Shown piece after piece: positions 33,469-43,311 of a stretch of DNA of 64,000 nucleotides (positions within the stretch are counted from its first letter, which is position 1; every line of letters begins with the position of its first letter). Below the pieces are notes generated by a model, which worked only from the letters and a program-made list of their open reading frames with translations, was not told the DNA's origin and searched no databases. This DNA is from an uncultured Actinomycetes bacterium (GTDB lineage: Bacteria > Actinomycetota > Acidimicrobiia > Acidimicrobiales > Microtrichaceae). The position numbers were made by a program, and so were the translations under genes. Location of the stretch: assembly GCA_903925745.1 (NCBI GenBank), contig CAIYGQ010000146.1, forward strand, positions 1-64,000, given 5' to 3'.

Positions 33469-34410
33469 TCAGTCGCCTCCGGCGATCGGGACCTCGGCGG
33501 GTTCGGGCAGTGCCGCGGCGGATGTGCGGCGGACGTAGACGGCCAGGGCCAGCAGCACGACCGCCATGCCGGCGACCTGCGCCGGCACCAGGGACTGACC
33601 GAAGACGAGCACGGCACCGAGTGAGCTCAACACGACGACGTCCAGGGTGATCGTCGACGTCGTCGACACGTCCAGGTGTGCCTGGGCCCAGCTCATCATC
33701 AGGTGCCCCGTGCCGGGGACGATCGTCAGCAGCAGGGCCCAGGTCAGGTCGCCGGCGTCGGGCCGGACCAGGCCCGGACCGGTCACGAGCGCGCCGACGA
33801 GTGCCACCACCGCGCCGACGGTCAGCGCCGCGGCCTGGTACTCGACCGTGCCCAACGACTCACGGGCGCGTTTGGTGCCGACGAAGTAGGCGCAGCCCAC
33901 CAACGTCCCGGCGAGGGCCAGCACGTCACCGAGCACCGAGTGCGTGCCCGACGACGCGCCGGCCAGCACCGTGACCATGGTCCCCAGGATCGCGAGCGAC
34001 ATCAACGAGATCCGCGCCCCGTCCACACGCTCGCCCAGGCGACGCACGGCGTACGGCAGCAACAACACGGGCTGCAACGCCAGGATGATCGTCACCGAGG
34101 CGACCGAGGTGGTCTGCAACGCGGTGAAGAACAGGATCGAGCTGAGCCCGAACGCGAGCCCACCCGTCATGGCGGTCCGGAGCGTCCGCCACGCCATCCG
34201 ACCACCACGGAGACGGAACGCCACCTGGTAGAGCACGGCGCCGAAGGTGATCCTCCAGAACGCGAGCTGCGGACCGGGCAGGTCCGATGCGGCCGCCATG
34301 AGGTTGCCGACGGACCACAGCACGGTCGCCCCGACGGCGACCACCACGGGAGCGAGCCGGTGCTCCAGCGAGGAGGCGGCCGACCAGCGGCTGGGCTCCT
34401 CCGAGGTCAC
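33469..34410 (-). CDS. EamA/DMT-family membrane exporter
   Basis: 313 residues with ten predicted membrane helices arranged as two EamA repeats: the first with LWSVGNLMAAASDLPGPQLAFWRITFG, FGLSSILFFTALQTTSVASVTIILALQPVLLLP, the second with WALLLTIVPGTGHLMMSWAQAHLDVSTTSTITLDVVVLSSLGAVLVFGQ. The family exports amino acids, metabolites or drugs. Substrate is unknown. The GTG at 34410 is chosen because TACGGT (34422-34417, minus) ends 6 nt upstream; upstream in-frame codons at 34452 fall inside the divergent promoter region. It sits in reverse orientation between the two topoisomerase subunit genes. Confidence 0.88.
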   Translation of the reverse strand: MTSEEPSRWSAASSLEHRLAPVVVAVGATVLWSVGNLMAAASDLPGPQLAFWRITFGAVLYQVAFRLRGGRMAWRTLRTAMTGGLAFGLSSILFFTALQTTSVASVTIILALQPVLLLPYAVRRLGERVDGARISLMSLAILGTMVTVLAGASSGTHSVLGDVLALAGTLVGCAYFVGTKRARESLGTVEYQAAALTVGAVVALVGALVTGPGLVRPDAGDLTWALLLTIVPGTGHLMMSWAQAHLDVSTTSTITLDVVVLSSLGAVLVFGQSLVPAQVAGMAVVLLALAVYVRRTSAAALPEPAEVPIAGGD

Positions 34411-34416
34411 CCGCCG

Positions 34417-34422
34417 ACCGTA
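34417..34422 (-). promoter_or_regulatory. -10 hexamer of leaderless EamA exporter gene
   Basis: TACGGT on the minus strand, 6 nt before the GTG at 34410. No Shine-Dalgarno is present. Confidence 0.6.
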
Positions 34423-34469
34423 GCCGCCGGTCACCCGGACCGTCCGAGGCACCTGCTTGACTGACTCCG

Positions 34470-36497
<2,028 letters not shown>

Positions 36498-36524
36498 GCG
36501 GACGTCCGATTCCCACCGACCCGG

Positions 36525-36533
36525 TGGTACCGT
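36525..36533 (+). promoter_or_regulatory. Extended -10 promoter for the acyltransferase operon
   Basis: TG at 36525-36526 and TACCGT at 36528-36533 form an extended -10. Transcription would start near 36540, leaving a leader of about 40 nt with a GGGGGGAG ribosome binding site (36563-36570) before the GTG at 36582. Confidence 0.4.
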
Positions 36534-36581
36534 CGGCGCCCGGAAGGGCCGAACGACCGTCCGGGGGGAGTCGGAACCAGC

Positions 36582-37805
36582 GTGGCAGGCATCGGCACAC
36601 ACCAGCCCGTCACCATTGCGCCCCGGCTCCGGAACGTCCCCTCCTTCGACGGGGTGCGTGGCATCGGCGTGCTCATGGTCATCGCCATCCACGCGGCCCC
36701 GCTCAAGCTCGAGTCGTTCTCGTCGATCCTCGACGTCTTCCTGGCCCTCAGCGCGTTCCTGGTCACGACGCTGCTGCTCGAGGAGGGTGAGCGGAGCGGC
36801 ACCGTCTCGGTGCGGAGGTTCCTGACCAAGCGGGCCTGGCGCCTGCTGCCCGCGCTCTACGTGACCCTGGCGGTGGTGACCGCCGTGGCTGCCGTGCTGT
36901 TCGCCGTGGCAGGCCGGGACGTCGACCTGCAGGGCTTCACGTTCACCGGCTTCGTGACCCGCGAGATCCTGCCGGCGGGCCTGTACGTCTACAACATCGT
37001 CAACCCGCTCGGGTACCCGACCCAGGGCGTCGCGCTCTACCAGATGTGGTCACTCTCGCTCGAGCAGCAGTTCTACGTGATCGTCGCCTTCCTGGCACTG
37101 CTCATGGTCACCCGGCGCTGGATCGTCCAGATGGCGGTGCTGATGGCCGTGCTCGCGGTCGGCATCCAGGTGGCCCGGGCCACCGGTCACTTCGGGCCGA
37201 TCAACCTCTGGCTGCAGCGACCCGACGCCCTGATGCTCGGCGTGGTCGCCGCCGTCATCAACAGCAGGATCCCCGAGACCCCCACCGAGGCCCAACGACG
37301 CGCCTACACGATCGGCGCGTGGATCGGGACCCTCGCGATCGCCGTCCTGATGACGCTCAGCATCGCCCCACTCCGCAGGCTCGGCTACCCGTACGTCCCG
37401 TTCCTCCCCGAGGTCAGCGACACCCTGTCACCCGAGCAGGCCTTCGACGTCGCCATGGCCGAACTCTCCACCGGCAACTTCTGGGTCAAGTGGGCCTTCA
37501 CGATCACGAACTGGGCGATGGTGCCGGTCCTGATCTGCATGGTCCGATCCCCCGCGTGGCTCCCCGGCCGCGCGCTCTCGGTCCGGCCGGTCCGCGCCGT
37601 CGGCCGGATGTCCTACAGCCTCTACCTGATCCACACGTTGCCGATCCTGTTGTTCGTCCTGCCGATCCCCGAGGGGAACATCCCGCTGCGGGTCCTGGTC
37701 GCGTGGATCACGGCGTTCGTGTTCGCCTGGCCGCTCTACCAGTTCGTCGAGAAGCGGTCGATGGCCCGCAAGGAGCGGGTGGCCACCCAGGCGGCGTCGC
37801 CGTGA
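36582..37805 (+). CDS. Acyltransferase-3 family membrane protein (OafA/YrhL-like), copy 1
   Basis: 407 residues with about ten membrane helices. Starts with the family hallmark SFDGVRGIGVLMVIAIHAA (the His is the proposed catalytic residue). LDVFLALSAFLVTTLLLEE, KRAWRLLPALYV and YQMWSLSLEQQFYVI follow. These integral membrane enzymes O-acylate sugars of envelope polysaccharides or glycolipids. A 60-residue extracytoplasmic loop near residues 265-300 (ending LSTGNFWVKWAFT) is shared with the next gene, showing that the two are tandem paralogs. The GTG start has GGGGGGAG 11 nt upstream. The downstream paralog overlaps its stop (GTGA). Confidence 0.9.
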   Translation: MAGIGTHQPVTIAPRLRNVPSFDGVRGIGVLMVIAIHAAPLKLESFSSILDVFLALSAFLVTTLLLEEGERSGTVSVRRFLTKRAWRLLPALYVTLAVVTAVAAVLFAVAGRDVDLQGFTFTGFVTREILPAGLYVYNIVNPLGYPTQGVALYQMWSLSLEQQFYVIVAFLALLMVTRRWIVQMAVLMAVLAVGIQVARATGHFGPINLWLQRPDALMLGVVAAVINSRIPETPTEAQRRAYTIGAWIGTLAIAVLMTLSIAPLRRLGYPYVPFLPEVSDTLSPEQAFDVAMAELSTGNFWVKWAFTITNWAMVPVLICMVRSPAWLPGRALSVRPVRAVGRMSYSLYLIHTLPILLFVLPIPEGNIPLRVLVAWITAFVFAWPLYQFVEKRSMARKERVATQAASP

Positions 37806-39049
37806 CGATCCCACTCCACCCGTTCGAGTCCCGGGCACCGCGGATGGGCTCGATCAAGCCCTTCGACGGGATCCGCGGCGTCGGTGTGTGGTGCGTCGTG
37901 CTCCAGCACGCGTACGCGGTGGCCGACTCCCTCTCGGGCTACATCGACCTGTTCTTCGTGCTGTCCGGGTTCCTCATCACGACGCTCATCTTCGAGGAGC
38001 GGCGGGCCACCGGCGCAGTGTCCATGCGGAACTTCTACGCCCGCCGGGGCATCCGACTCCTGCCCGGCCTGATCGTCACGCTGATCGTGTTCTTCCTGCC
38101 GATCCTGGCGATCCGCATCACCAACCCGAACCCGGACACCGAGTTCCTGTTCAACAACGTGGTGTGGGAGTCGATCACGACCTTCTTCTACGTGCACAAC
38201 ATCTTCTTCTCGCCCCTGCTCGGCAGCTTCCAGTACATGGGGCAGATGTGGTCACTGTCGCTCGAGGAGCAGTTCTACCTGGTGGGTGCGCTCGCCACGT
38301 ACTGGTGCCTGAAGCGGAACTGGATCCGCCAGCTCGCCGTCGCCCTGGTCGCGTTCATCCTGGTCGTGTGGGTGGCACGCGCCATGGGCCTCGGCGGACC
38401 GGGCCAGTTCTGGTTCCAGCGGCCGGACGCCATCGCCATGGGGGTGCTCCTGGCGATCATCAACGCCGTCGCGCCGACCGAGCTGAGCGAGGCGGCCCGC
38501 CGCCGACTCCACACCGTGGCGTGGATCGCGACCGGCGGCATGATCTTCGCGCTCCTGTCGTCATCGAAGCTCGTCGAGCGGCTCACGGGCTTCTACGTGC
38601 CGCTCTACCCGACCGACGTCGACATCAAGGCGCCACCCGAGGGACTGTCGCCCCAGGAGCTCCAGGACTACGCGAACAACGCCATCCAGGTGGTGCTGGC
38701 CGAGCTCCCGAACGGGAACTACTGGGTGCGTTGGGGCTTCACCCTGTCGACGATCTGCGCGGCGGTGATCGTGTTCGCCTTCGTGCGCCTGCGCGACGAC
38801 TTCGCGCTCGGTCGCTGGTTGAGCGGACGCCTGCTCTGCTACTTCGGGGTGCTCAGCTACGCGATCTACATCACCCACTACCAGCTGTTCCAGCTCATGG
38901 ACCCGGGGTTCCAGGGGGGACCCAAGTGGATCCCGTTCAAGCTGCTCGCCGCCTACCTGGTCGGTGCTGCGCTCCACCGGTTCGTGGAGCGGCCGGCGCT
39001 CCGACGCTACCGTCACCGCTTCGTCCACTCGACCGCCTCGACCCGCTGA
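37802..39049 (+). CDS. Acyltransferase-3 family membrane protein, copy 2
   Basis: 415 residues, a paralog of the preceding protein. FDGIRGVGVWCVVLQHAYA retains the catalytic His. Then IDLFFVLSGFLITTLIFEER, RRGIRLLPGLIV, GQMWSLSLEEQFYLV, and the loop LAELPNGNYWVRWGFT equivalent to the loop in copy 1. It starts at a GTG within the stop codon of copy 1 (4-nt overlap), so the two are translationally coupled and may work as a pair on one envelope substrate. The C-terminus RYRHRFVHSTASTR is basic and short, with no SGNH esterase domain. The GT-C-like gene follows 12 bp downstream. Confidence 0.9.
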   Translation: MTIPLHPFESRAPRMGSIKPFDGIRGVGVWCVVLQHAYAVADSLSGYIDLFFVLSGFLITTLIFEERRATGAVSMRNFYARRGIRLLPGLIVTLIVFFLPILAIRITNPNPDTEFLFNNVVWESITTFFYVHNIFFSPLLGSFQYMGQMWSLSLEEQFYLVGALATYWCLKRNWIRQLAVALVAFILVVWVARAMGLGGPGQFWFQRPDAIAMGVLLAIINAVAPTELSEAARRRLHTVAWIATGGMIFALLSSSKLVERLTGFYVPLYPTDVDIKAPPEGLSPQELQDYANNAIQVVLAELPNGNYWVRWGFTLSTICAAVIVFAFVRLRDDFALGRWLSGRLLCYFGVLSYAIYITHYQLFQLMDPGFQGGPKWIPFKLLAAYLVGAALHRFVERPALRRYRHRFVHSTASTR

Positions 39050-39061
39050 GCCCACCCGATC

Positions 39062-40627
39062 GTGCACGTCACCGACGCCGACCGCCCGAGCGGCCTGAGC
39101 ACCTGGTTCGTGGCGGCGGCCGCCGCCCTCCCGGCGGTGCTCACCCTGCTGGCGGTCCGGGTCACCCGGCCTGCCGTCGGGACCGACGCCGTGGCCTACA
39201 TCGCGGTCGCGGACTCGATCCGGGCCGGTGACGGACTGGGCTTCATCATCGAACGCCCGCTCACGACCTGGCCACCGCTCTGGCCGGCCCTGCTGGCGCT
39301 CGGGACGACCCTGACCGGCTGGCGCGGGGACCAGGTGGCCGTGGTGCTGAACGCGGCCATGCTCTCTGCGACGGTTCTGATCGGCGTCGCCCTCGCGCGC
39401 CGGATCCTGGGCGACCTGCGGCTCCGGGCCGTCATGGTCGCCGGTCTCGCCGTGTCGCCGCTGCTCGTCGGCCTGGCCGCCTTCGTCCAGACCGAGGTGG
39501 CCTTCGTGCTCATCTCTCTGGCCACGGTCTGGCTGCTGCTGCTCGCCGCCGAACGTGAACAGCCCGCGCTACTGGTCGTCGCCGGCCTGGCCACGTGCGC
39601 CGGGTTCTACATCCGCTACCAGGCGCTGTACGTGGTCCCGTTCTTCGCGCTGTGGTTGGCCGTCCGGTCGTGGCAGCGGCACCGGAGCCCGGCCCGGGCC
39701 GTGGCCGACGTGTGCTGGTACGCCGTGCCGGCGGTGCTCCCGAGCGTGGCGTGGATGCTGCGCAACCTGTCGGTGTCCGACACGGCGATGGGCCCGCGCT
39801 TCCCGTCGTCGGTCGGACCGGTGCAGAACGTCGCCGCTGCGTTCCGGACGGTCGCCAAGTTCGTGACGTCCATCCCCGACGGTCCGAACCTGCCACTGGC
39901 CCTGCTCGGCGTCGTGATCGTGGTGGTCGTGGTCGCCACGGCGGTGCGCACCCAGGGGTTCCGGCCGTGGCCGGCCGCCGTCGGCCCCGTCGGGCTGCTC
40001 ACGATCCTCGTGGTGGGCTTCACGGGCCTCATGGTCGCCAGTCGATCGGTGGTCGGATTCGACGACCTCGACATCCGGCTGCTGGCACCGTGCCTGGTCC
40101 CGATCGCGCTGTTGTTCCTGAGGTGGGTCGAGCTCGTGCTCGTGGACCGGGAGCGGTGGCGGCGGGTCGGCTGGACGGTGGCCGGCGTGTGGCTGGGCGC
40201 CCAGGTGCTCCTGACGGTCGCGCTGCTCGGGCCCCTCAACTCGATCATCTCGGACGTCGGCTACAACGCCGACCGGGCGGTCCTGGCGTCGCGGAGCCCG
40301 GCGATCGGTGCCCTGCCCCGCGACTGCGCCACCTACTCGAACAACTCCGCCGACCTCTACCGCTCCAAGGTGGAGACGCTGATCAGCCCGCGGCGGACCG
40401 AGTACAAGTCGGACCAGCCGACCGACGACCTGGTCGAGCTGTCGGCCCGGGTCGCCGCAGCCGCCGGGCCGGGGTCCACGGAGCAGGTGTGCCTGCTGTG
40501 GGTCGAGTACATCGACGATCCCGACTTCCACGATCGAGCGGACCTGGCCTCGGTGGTCGAGCTGCGCGAGGTGGCCTCGGCCGACGGGGTGACGGCCTAC
40601 GTGCTCGAACCACTGCCGCAGGGCTGA
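39062..40627 (+). CDS. GT-C-like polytopic membrane glycosyltransferase, paralog A
   Basis: 521 residues, about eleven membrane helices. The first extracytoplasmic loop after helix 1 reads TRPAVGTDAVAYIAVADSIRAGDG, with acidic residues where GT-C enzymes (mannosyltransferase/PMT family) keep catalytic Asp/Glu. PLTTWPPLWPALLALG and the positively charged loops follow. The last 110 residues form an extracytoplasmic domain (ALPRDCATYSNNSADLYRSKVETL ... VCLLWVEYIDDP). A second protein in this window (47527-49164) has the same layout and several shared motifs. It probably uses a polyprenyl-phosphate sugar on the outer face. The gene is tightly spaced with the acyltransferase genes and lhgO. Confidence 0.78.
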   Translation: MHVTDADRPSGLSTWFVAAAAALPAVLTLLAVRVTRPAVGTDAVAYIAVADSIRAGDGLGFIIERPLTTWPPLWPALLALGTTLTGWRGDQVAVVLNAAMLSATVLIGVALARRILGDLRLRAVMVAGLAVSPLLVGLAAFVQTEVAFVLISLATVWLLLLAAEREQPALLVVAGLATCAGFYIRYQALYVVPFFALWLAVRSWQRHRSPARAVADVCWYAVPAVLPSVAWMLRNLSVSDTAMGPRFPSSVGPVQNVAAAFRTVAKFVTSIPDGPNLPLALLGVVIVVVVVATAVRTQGFRPWPAAVGPVGLLTILVVGFTGLMVASRSVVGFDDLDIRLLAPCLVPIALLFLRWVELVLVDRERWRRVGWTVAGVWLGAQVLLTVALLGPLNSIISDVGYNADRAVLASRSPAIGALPRDCATYSNNSADLYRSKVETLISPRRTEYKSDQPTDDLVELSARVAAAAGPGSTEQVCLLWVEYIDDPDFHDRADLASVVELREVASADGVTAYVLEPLPQG

Positions 40628-40638
40628 CGGGCCGGCCC

Positions 40639-41841
40639 GTGGACGCCGCGGTCGTCGTCGTCGGAGCCGGACTGGTGGGGCTCGCGACGGCCCGGGCGGT
40701 GCAGGAACGACTCGGGACGGGGGACGTCCTGGTGGTCGACAAGGAGGACGGTCCCGCCCGGCACCAGAGCGGGCGGAACTCGGGGGTGGCCCACTCGGGG
40801 CTGTACTACCCACCCGGCTCGGCGAAGGCCGAGCTGGCCGTCCACGGCCGGGCGCTGCTCGAACGCCACTGCGTCGAACGTTCGCTCCCGTACCGGACCT
40901 GCGGCAAGGTCGTCGTCGCGTCCGACCGGGACCAGCTCCCGGCGCTCGCCGAACTGGAGCGCAGGGGGGCGGCCAACGGTGTGCGGGTCGACCGACTCGA
41001 CCCCGCGGGACTGCGCCGGATCGAGCCCCATGCGGCGGGCGTCGCCGCGCTGCACGTCCACGACACCGGGGTGGTCGACTTCGCCGCCGTCGCCCGGTCG
41101 CTGGTGGAGGAGCTCCGCGACGCCGGTGGCGAGGTCCGGGGTGGACTCGAGGTGGTCCGGGCCACCCCCCGGGGCGACCGGCTGGAGGTCGAGGGTGCGG
41201 ATGGGACCCGGTGGCGGGCGGGCGTGCTGGTCAACTGCGCCGGGCTGCAGAGCGACCGGGTGGCCCGGAGCTGCGGCGCCGAGCCGGCGGTCCACATCGT
41301 GCCGTTCCGCGGCGACTACCTGGACGTGACGGGACCGTCGGCCGACCTGGTCCGTTCGCTCGTCTACCCGGTGCCCGACCCCCGGTGGCCGTTCCTCGGG
41401 GTCCACCTGACCAGGTCGGTCAACGACCACGTCCACGCCGGGCCGACCGCCGTCCTGGCGCTCGGCCGGGAGTCCTACGACCGCTCGGTGGACCGCACCG
41501 ACGCACTGGCGATGCTGCGGGACCGGGCGCTGTGGCGACTCGCCCTCCGCTACTGGCGGACGGGGCTCGGGGAGCTGCGGCGCGCCCGCGACCGGGAACG
41601 GGTCGTCCGGGACCTCCGACGCCTGGTTCCCGAGCTGGATGGTGCCGACCTCCGGGCGGCTCCGTCCGGGATCCGGGCCCAGGCCATCACCACGGACGGG
41701 CGGCTGGTCGACGACTTCGCGTTCGCCACGTCGCCGCGCTGTGTGCACGTGCTCAACGCGCCGTCGCCGGCGGCGACCGCGTCGCTGGCGATCGGCCGGG
41801 TGGTGGCGTCACGGGTCGTCTCGCTGCTCGAGGTGTCCTGA
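40639..41841 (+). CDS. lhgO: L-2-hydroxyglutarate oxidase-like FAD enzyme
   Basis: 400-residue FAD-dependent DAO-family oxidoreductase. It has N-terminal dinucleotide-binding VVVGAGLVGLATARAV, then the LhgO signature region VVDKEDGPARHQSGRNSGVAHSGLYYPPGSAKAEL, which binds FAD and substrate. Further on are GVVDFAAVARSL, NCAGLQSDRVA, HIVPFRGDYLDV, and the C-terminal GIRAQAITTDGRLVDDFAF. It oxidises L-2-hydroxyglutarate to 2-oxoglutarate, passing electrons to quinone or O2. The GTG start lies 11 bp after the GT-C-like gene, so it may be co-transcribed, although the functions have no obvious link. Confidence 0.9.
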   Translation: MDAAVVVVGAGLVGLATARAVQERLGTGDVLVVDKEDGPARHQSGRNSGVAHSGLYYPPGSAKAELAVHGRALLERHCVERSLPYRTCGKVVVASDRDQLPALAELERRGAANGVRVDRLDPAGLRRIEPHAAGVAALHVHDTGVVDFAAVARSLVEELRDAGGEVRGGLEVVRATPRGDRLEVEGADGTRWRAGVLVNCAGLQSDRVARSCGAEPAVHIVPFRGDYLDVTGPSADLVRSLVYPVPDPRWPFLGVHLTRSVNDHVHAGPTAVLALGRESYDRSVDRTDALAMLRDRALWRLALRYWRTGLGELRRARDRERVVRDLRRLVPELDGADLRAAPSGIRAQAITTDGRLVDDFAFATSPRCVHVLNAPSPAATASLAIGRVVASRVVSLLEVS

Positions 41842-41925
41842 GTTCGACAGCAAGGTGGGATGAATGGCGAGTCTCCAGTGCTCGGTGAGCGAAGGAGTGG
41901 CCTGGACGTGTCCCTGATCGCAGGC

Positions 41926-42251
41926 TCAGTGACAGTCGACCGCAACCGAGAGTGCATCGCAGACCGCACGCATGCGTTCGTCACTCAGCCGTCCGAGCCG
42001 GCTGACGAGGACGCCGACGGACACGCTCTCGACCGAGTCGAGGTTGACAGCGCACAGTCGCGGGACCGGGCGACGCCGAGTCCGAGCACCACCTCGCTCG
42101 GCAGTCCCCTGATGGTCGTCGTGCACGGGGCGATCAACGCCCGGCCCAGTCGGGGAATGGCGACATCTCGACTCAACACGACGGCAGGTCGGCTGCCGAT
42201 CCCAGGCAGCTCACACCACCAGAGCTCCCCACGGCGGGGATGGTCGGTCAC
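41926..42251 (-). pseudogene. MazF/PemK-type toxin, frameshifted
   Basis: The N-terminal half (GTG at 42251) reads RRGELWWCELPGIGSRPAVVL and PCTTTIRGLPSEVVLG, the MazF endoribonuclease core, up to RDCA. The expected continuation VNLDSVESVSVGVLVSRLGRL then appears in another frame and ends at 41926. The shift lies at about 42049-42053, where two extra bases (or one missing) separate GCG from GTC AAC. With the shift removed, the protein would be about 108 residues, the normal MazF size. MazF toxins cleave mRNA at short motifs. As read, the product is truncated with a foreign tail and likely inactive, unless the indel is an assembly error. It overlaps the antitoxin stop by 4 nt. Confidence 0.8.
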
Positions 42252-42484
42252 GACCCTGCAGCGGCTGAACGGAACGACGCGAGGTCGCCCCACTCATCGG
42301 CCTCGTCGACCGGGTGCTCGTCGTAGGCGGCGTAGGCGCTGTCGATCTCGGCCCGCCGATGGTGTGCCAGGAGCGCGTCGAGCGCCCGGTCGAACAGCAC
42401 AGCATCGGACCGTGCGCCCGTCACCTCCCGGGCCCGAGTGAGGAGTTCGTCGTCGACCGTCGTGCTGACGCGTGTGCGAGCCAT
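42248..42484 (-). CDS. Ribbon-helix-helix-type antitoxin of the MazF-like module
   Basis: 78 residues. The N-terminus [35 protein letters not shown] matches a short ribbon-helix-helix DNA-binding domain of CopG/VapB/MazE-type antitoxins. The acidic C-terminal part ([26 protein letters not shown]) is typical of the unstructured toxin-neutralising tail. The stop overlaps the toxin GTG in a GTGA junction. CACGGT (42496-42491, minus) ends 6 nt before the ATG, suggesting a leaderless transcript, and a 12-bp palindrome lies just upstream as a likely autoregulatory operator. With the toxin frameshifted, this may be a relic or a solitary antitoxin. Confidence 0.82.
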   Translation of the reverse strand: MARTRVSTTVDDELLTRAREVTGARSDAVLFDRALDALLAHHRRAEIDSAYAAYDEHPVDEADEWGDLASFRSAAAGS

Positions 42485-42515
42485 GCCACAACCGTGCCAC
42501 GCGACCCTCGTCACA

Positions 42516-42527
42516 ACGACGCGTCGT
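42516..42527. promoter_or_regulatory. Perfect 12-bp palindrome upstream of the antitoxin gene
   Basis: acgacgcgtcgt, 20 bp upstream of the candidate -10 (CACGGT) and thus over the -35 region. It is the size expected for an RHH antitoxin autorepression operator. Confidence 0.45.
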
Positions 42528-42650
42528 GGGCCTGCTGCCGCGAACCTCCCCGGAACACCAGGTCGGTGACGTCCGCGATCGAGGCCGCTGGTGAGATTCG
42601 CTCCACCTGCCTCACGTTGCAGCCGAACTCGACCCGTCCTGAGAACGACC

Positions 42651-42678
42651 GACGGGAGGACCCGAAGGTCCTCCCGTC
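42651..42678 (-). terminator. Strong hairpin downstream of the small helical protein gene
   Basis: gacgggaggac / gtcctcccgtc form a perfect 11-bp stem with a 6-nt loop (ccgaag), about 80 bp beyond the stop at 42760. No U-tract follows, so it would be a hairpin-only terminator or RNA-stabilising structure. Confidence 0.55.
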
Positions 42679-42689
42679 GATGGCACCGT

Positions 42690-42711
42690 GTCCGACGGGG
42701 GGGTGTCGGAC
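42690..42711 (-). terminator. Second hairpin downstream of the small helical protein gene
   Basis: gtccgac / gtcggac, a 7-bp stem with an 8-nt G-rich loop, lying between the stop at 42760 and the stronger hairpin at 42651-42678. No U-tract is present. Confidence 0.4.
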
Positions 42712-42759
42712 CGGGCGGACCCGCGCGCGGTGAGGGGGTACCGCTGCGGGCGAAGGTGA

Positions 42760-43080
42760 TCAGGCGGCGGCGACCGTGGCCTTCGCTCGACCCGAACGGT
42801 CGAGCAGCTGGTCGGTCACGGGGGCGGCGGCCTTCGCGGCGGCCGTGGCGACGGACTTCGAGGTGCTCACGAACTTGGTCGCGAACTTGGCCTGGTTGTC
42901 GATCACCTCGACCGGCGTCGGCAGCTTCTCCGCGAACGGCAGGCTCGGGAACTCGCTGCGGCGCTCGGTGACGAAGCCGACGGCCTTGGAGACGGCCTTG
43001 GTGACGGGCTGCTTCAGGTTCGAGATGGCGTCGATGATCCGGTCCTGGACCTGGCTCACGGGCTGGAGGATGGTGCTCAC
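42760..43080 (-). CDS. Small helical protein, phasin/HbhA-like
   Basis: 106 residues, predicted almost all helical: [31 protein letters not shown], then [41 protein letters not shown] and an Ala-rich end. The central [18 protein letters not shown] segment recalls phasins and heparin-binding haemagglutinin-type proteins that coat lipid or polyester granules or the cell surface. This is a similarity of style, not a clear family assignment. The GTG at 43080 is preceded by AGGA 5 nt upstream. It has an elaborate upstream region with an inverted repeat and promoter, and two hairpins downstream, so it looks like a well-expressed monocistronic gene. Confidence 0.65.
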   Translation of the reverse strand: MSTILQPVSQVQDRIIDAISNLKQPVTKAVSKAVGFVTERRSEFPSLPFAEKLPTPVEVIDNQAKFATKFVSTSKSVATAAAKAAAPVTDQLLDRSGRAKATVAAA

Positions 43081-43092
43081 GATGTCCTGCTT

Positions 43093-43122
43093 TCTGTCGG
43101 GGTCCCGACCATCTGTCGGGGT
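43093..43122. repeat. Two 11-nt direct repeats in the leader of the small helical protein gene
   Basis: tctgtcggggt at 43093-43103 and 43112-43122. Between them, gtcggg/cccgac forms a compact inverted repeat. The element would be transcribed in the 5' leader. Confidence 0.5.
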
Positions 43123-43150
43123 TCCGGTTCTCGGGGGGGTGTTCGCCGCT

Positions 43151-43201
43151 AACTGTAGCAAGCACCTGCTCACTCCGGTAGTCGGACCGCTTGCGACAGT
43201 T
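43151..43201 (-). promoter_or_regulatory. Inverted repeat and extended -10 upstream of the small helical protein gene
   Basis: Arms aactgtagcaagc (43151-43163) and gcttgcgacagtt (43189-43201) pair at 12 of 13 positions across a 25-nt loop. On the minus strand the left arm contains TGCTACAGT, a good extended -10 reading towards the GTG at 43080. Confidence 0.5.
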
Positions 43202-43247
43202 GTCACTCCTGCGATCGACCGGGACGACGACTGGACGCGTGGCTAAA

Positions 43248-43268
43248 TCCTGACTAGTTTTGTCGGGA
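43248..43268. promoter_or_regulatory. Rrf2/IscR-like operator candidate before the peroxiredoxin gene
   Basis: TCCTGACTAGTTTTGTCGGGA. Arms tcctgac/gtcggga pair at 6 of 7 positions around a 7-nt AT-rich centre. This follows the type 1 IscR consensus shape (YYGACTR-W3-YAGTCRR) at most positions. Confidence 0.4.
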
Positions 43269-43311
43269 ATTGATCACCGGGTGGACCCACCCGCAACGAC
43301 AGGAGCAGAGC

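Noticed and set aside
40875-40884. Palindrome cgaacgttcg as an SOS box
   Set aside because: It lies inside the lhgO coding region, lacks the N4 spacer of a LexA box, and encodes ordinary residues (VERS).
42314-42733. Plus-strand frame of 139 codons opposite the antitoxin gene
   Set aside because: Composition resembles random high-GC sequence, and it overlaps the antitoxin, its palindrome and the hairpin at 42651.
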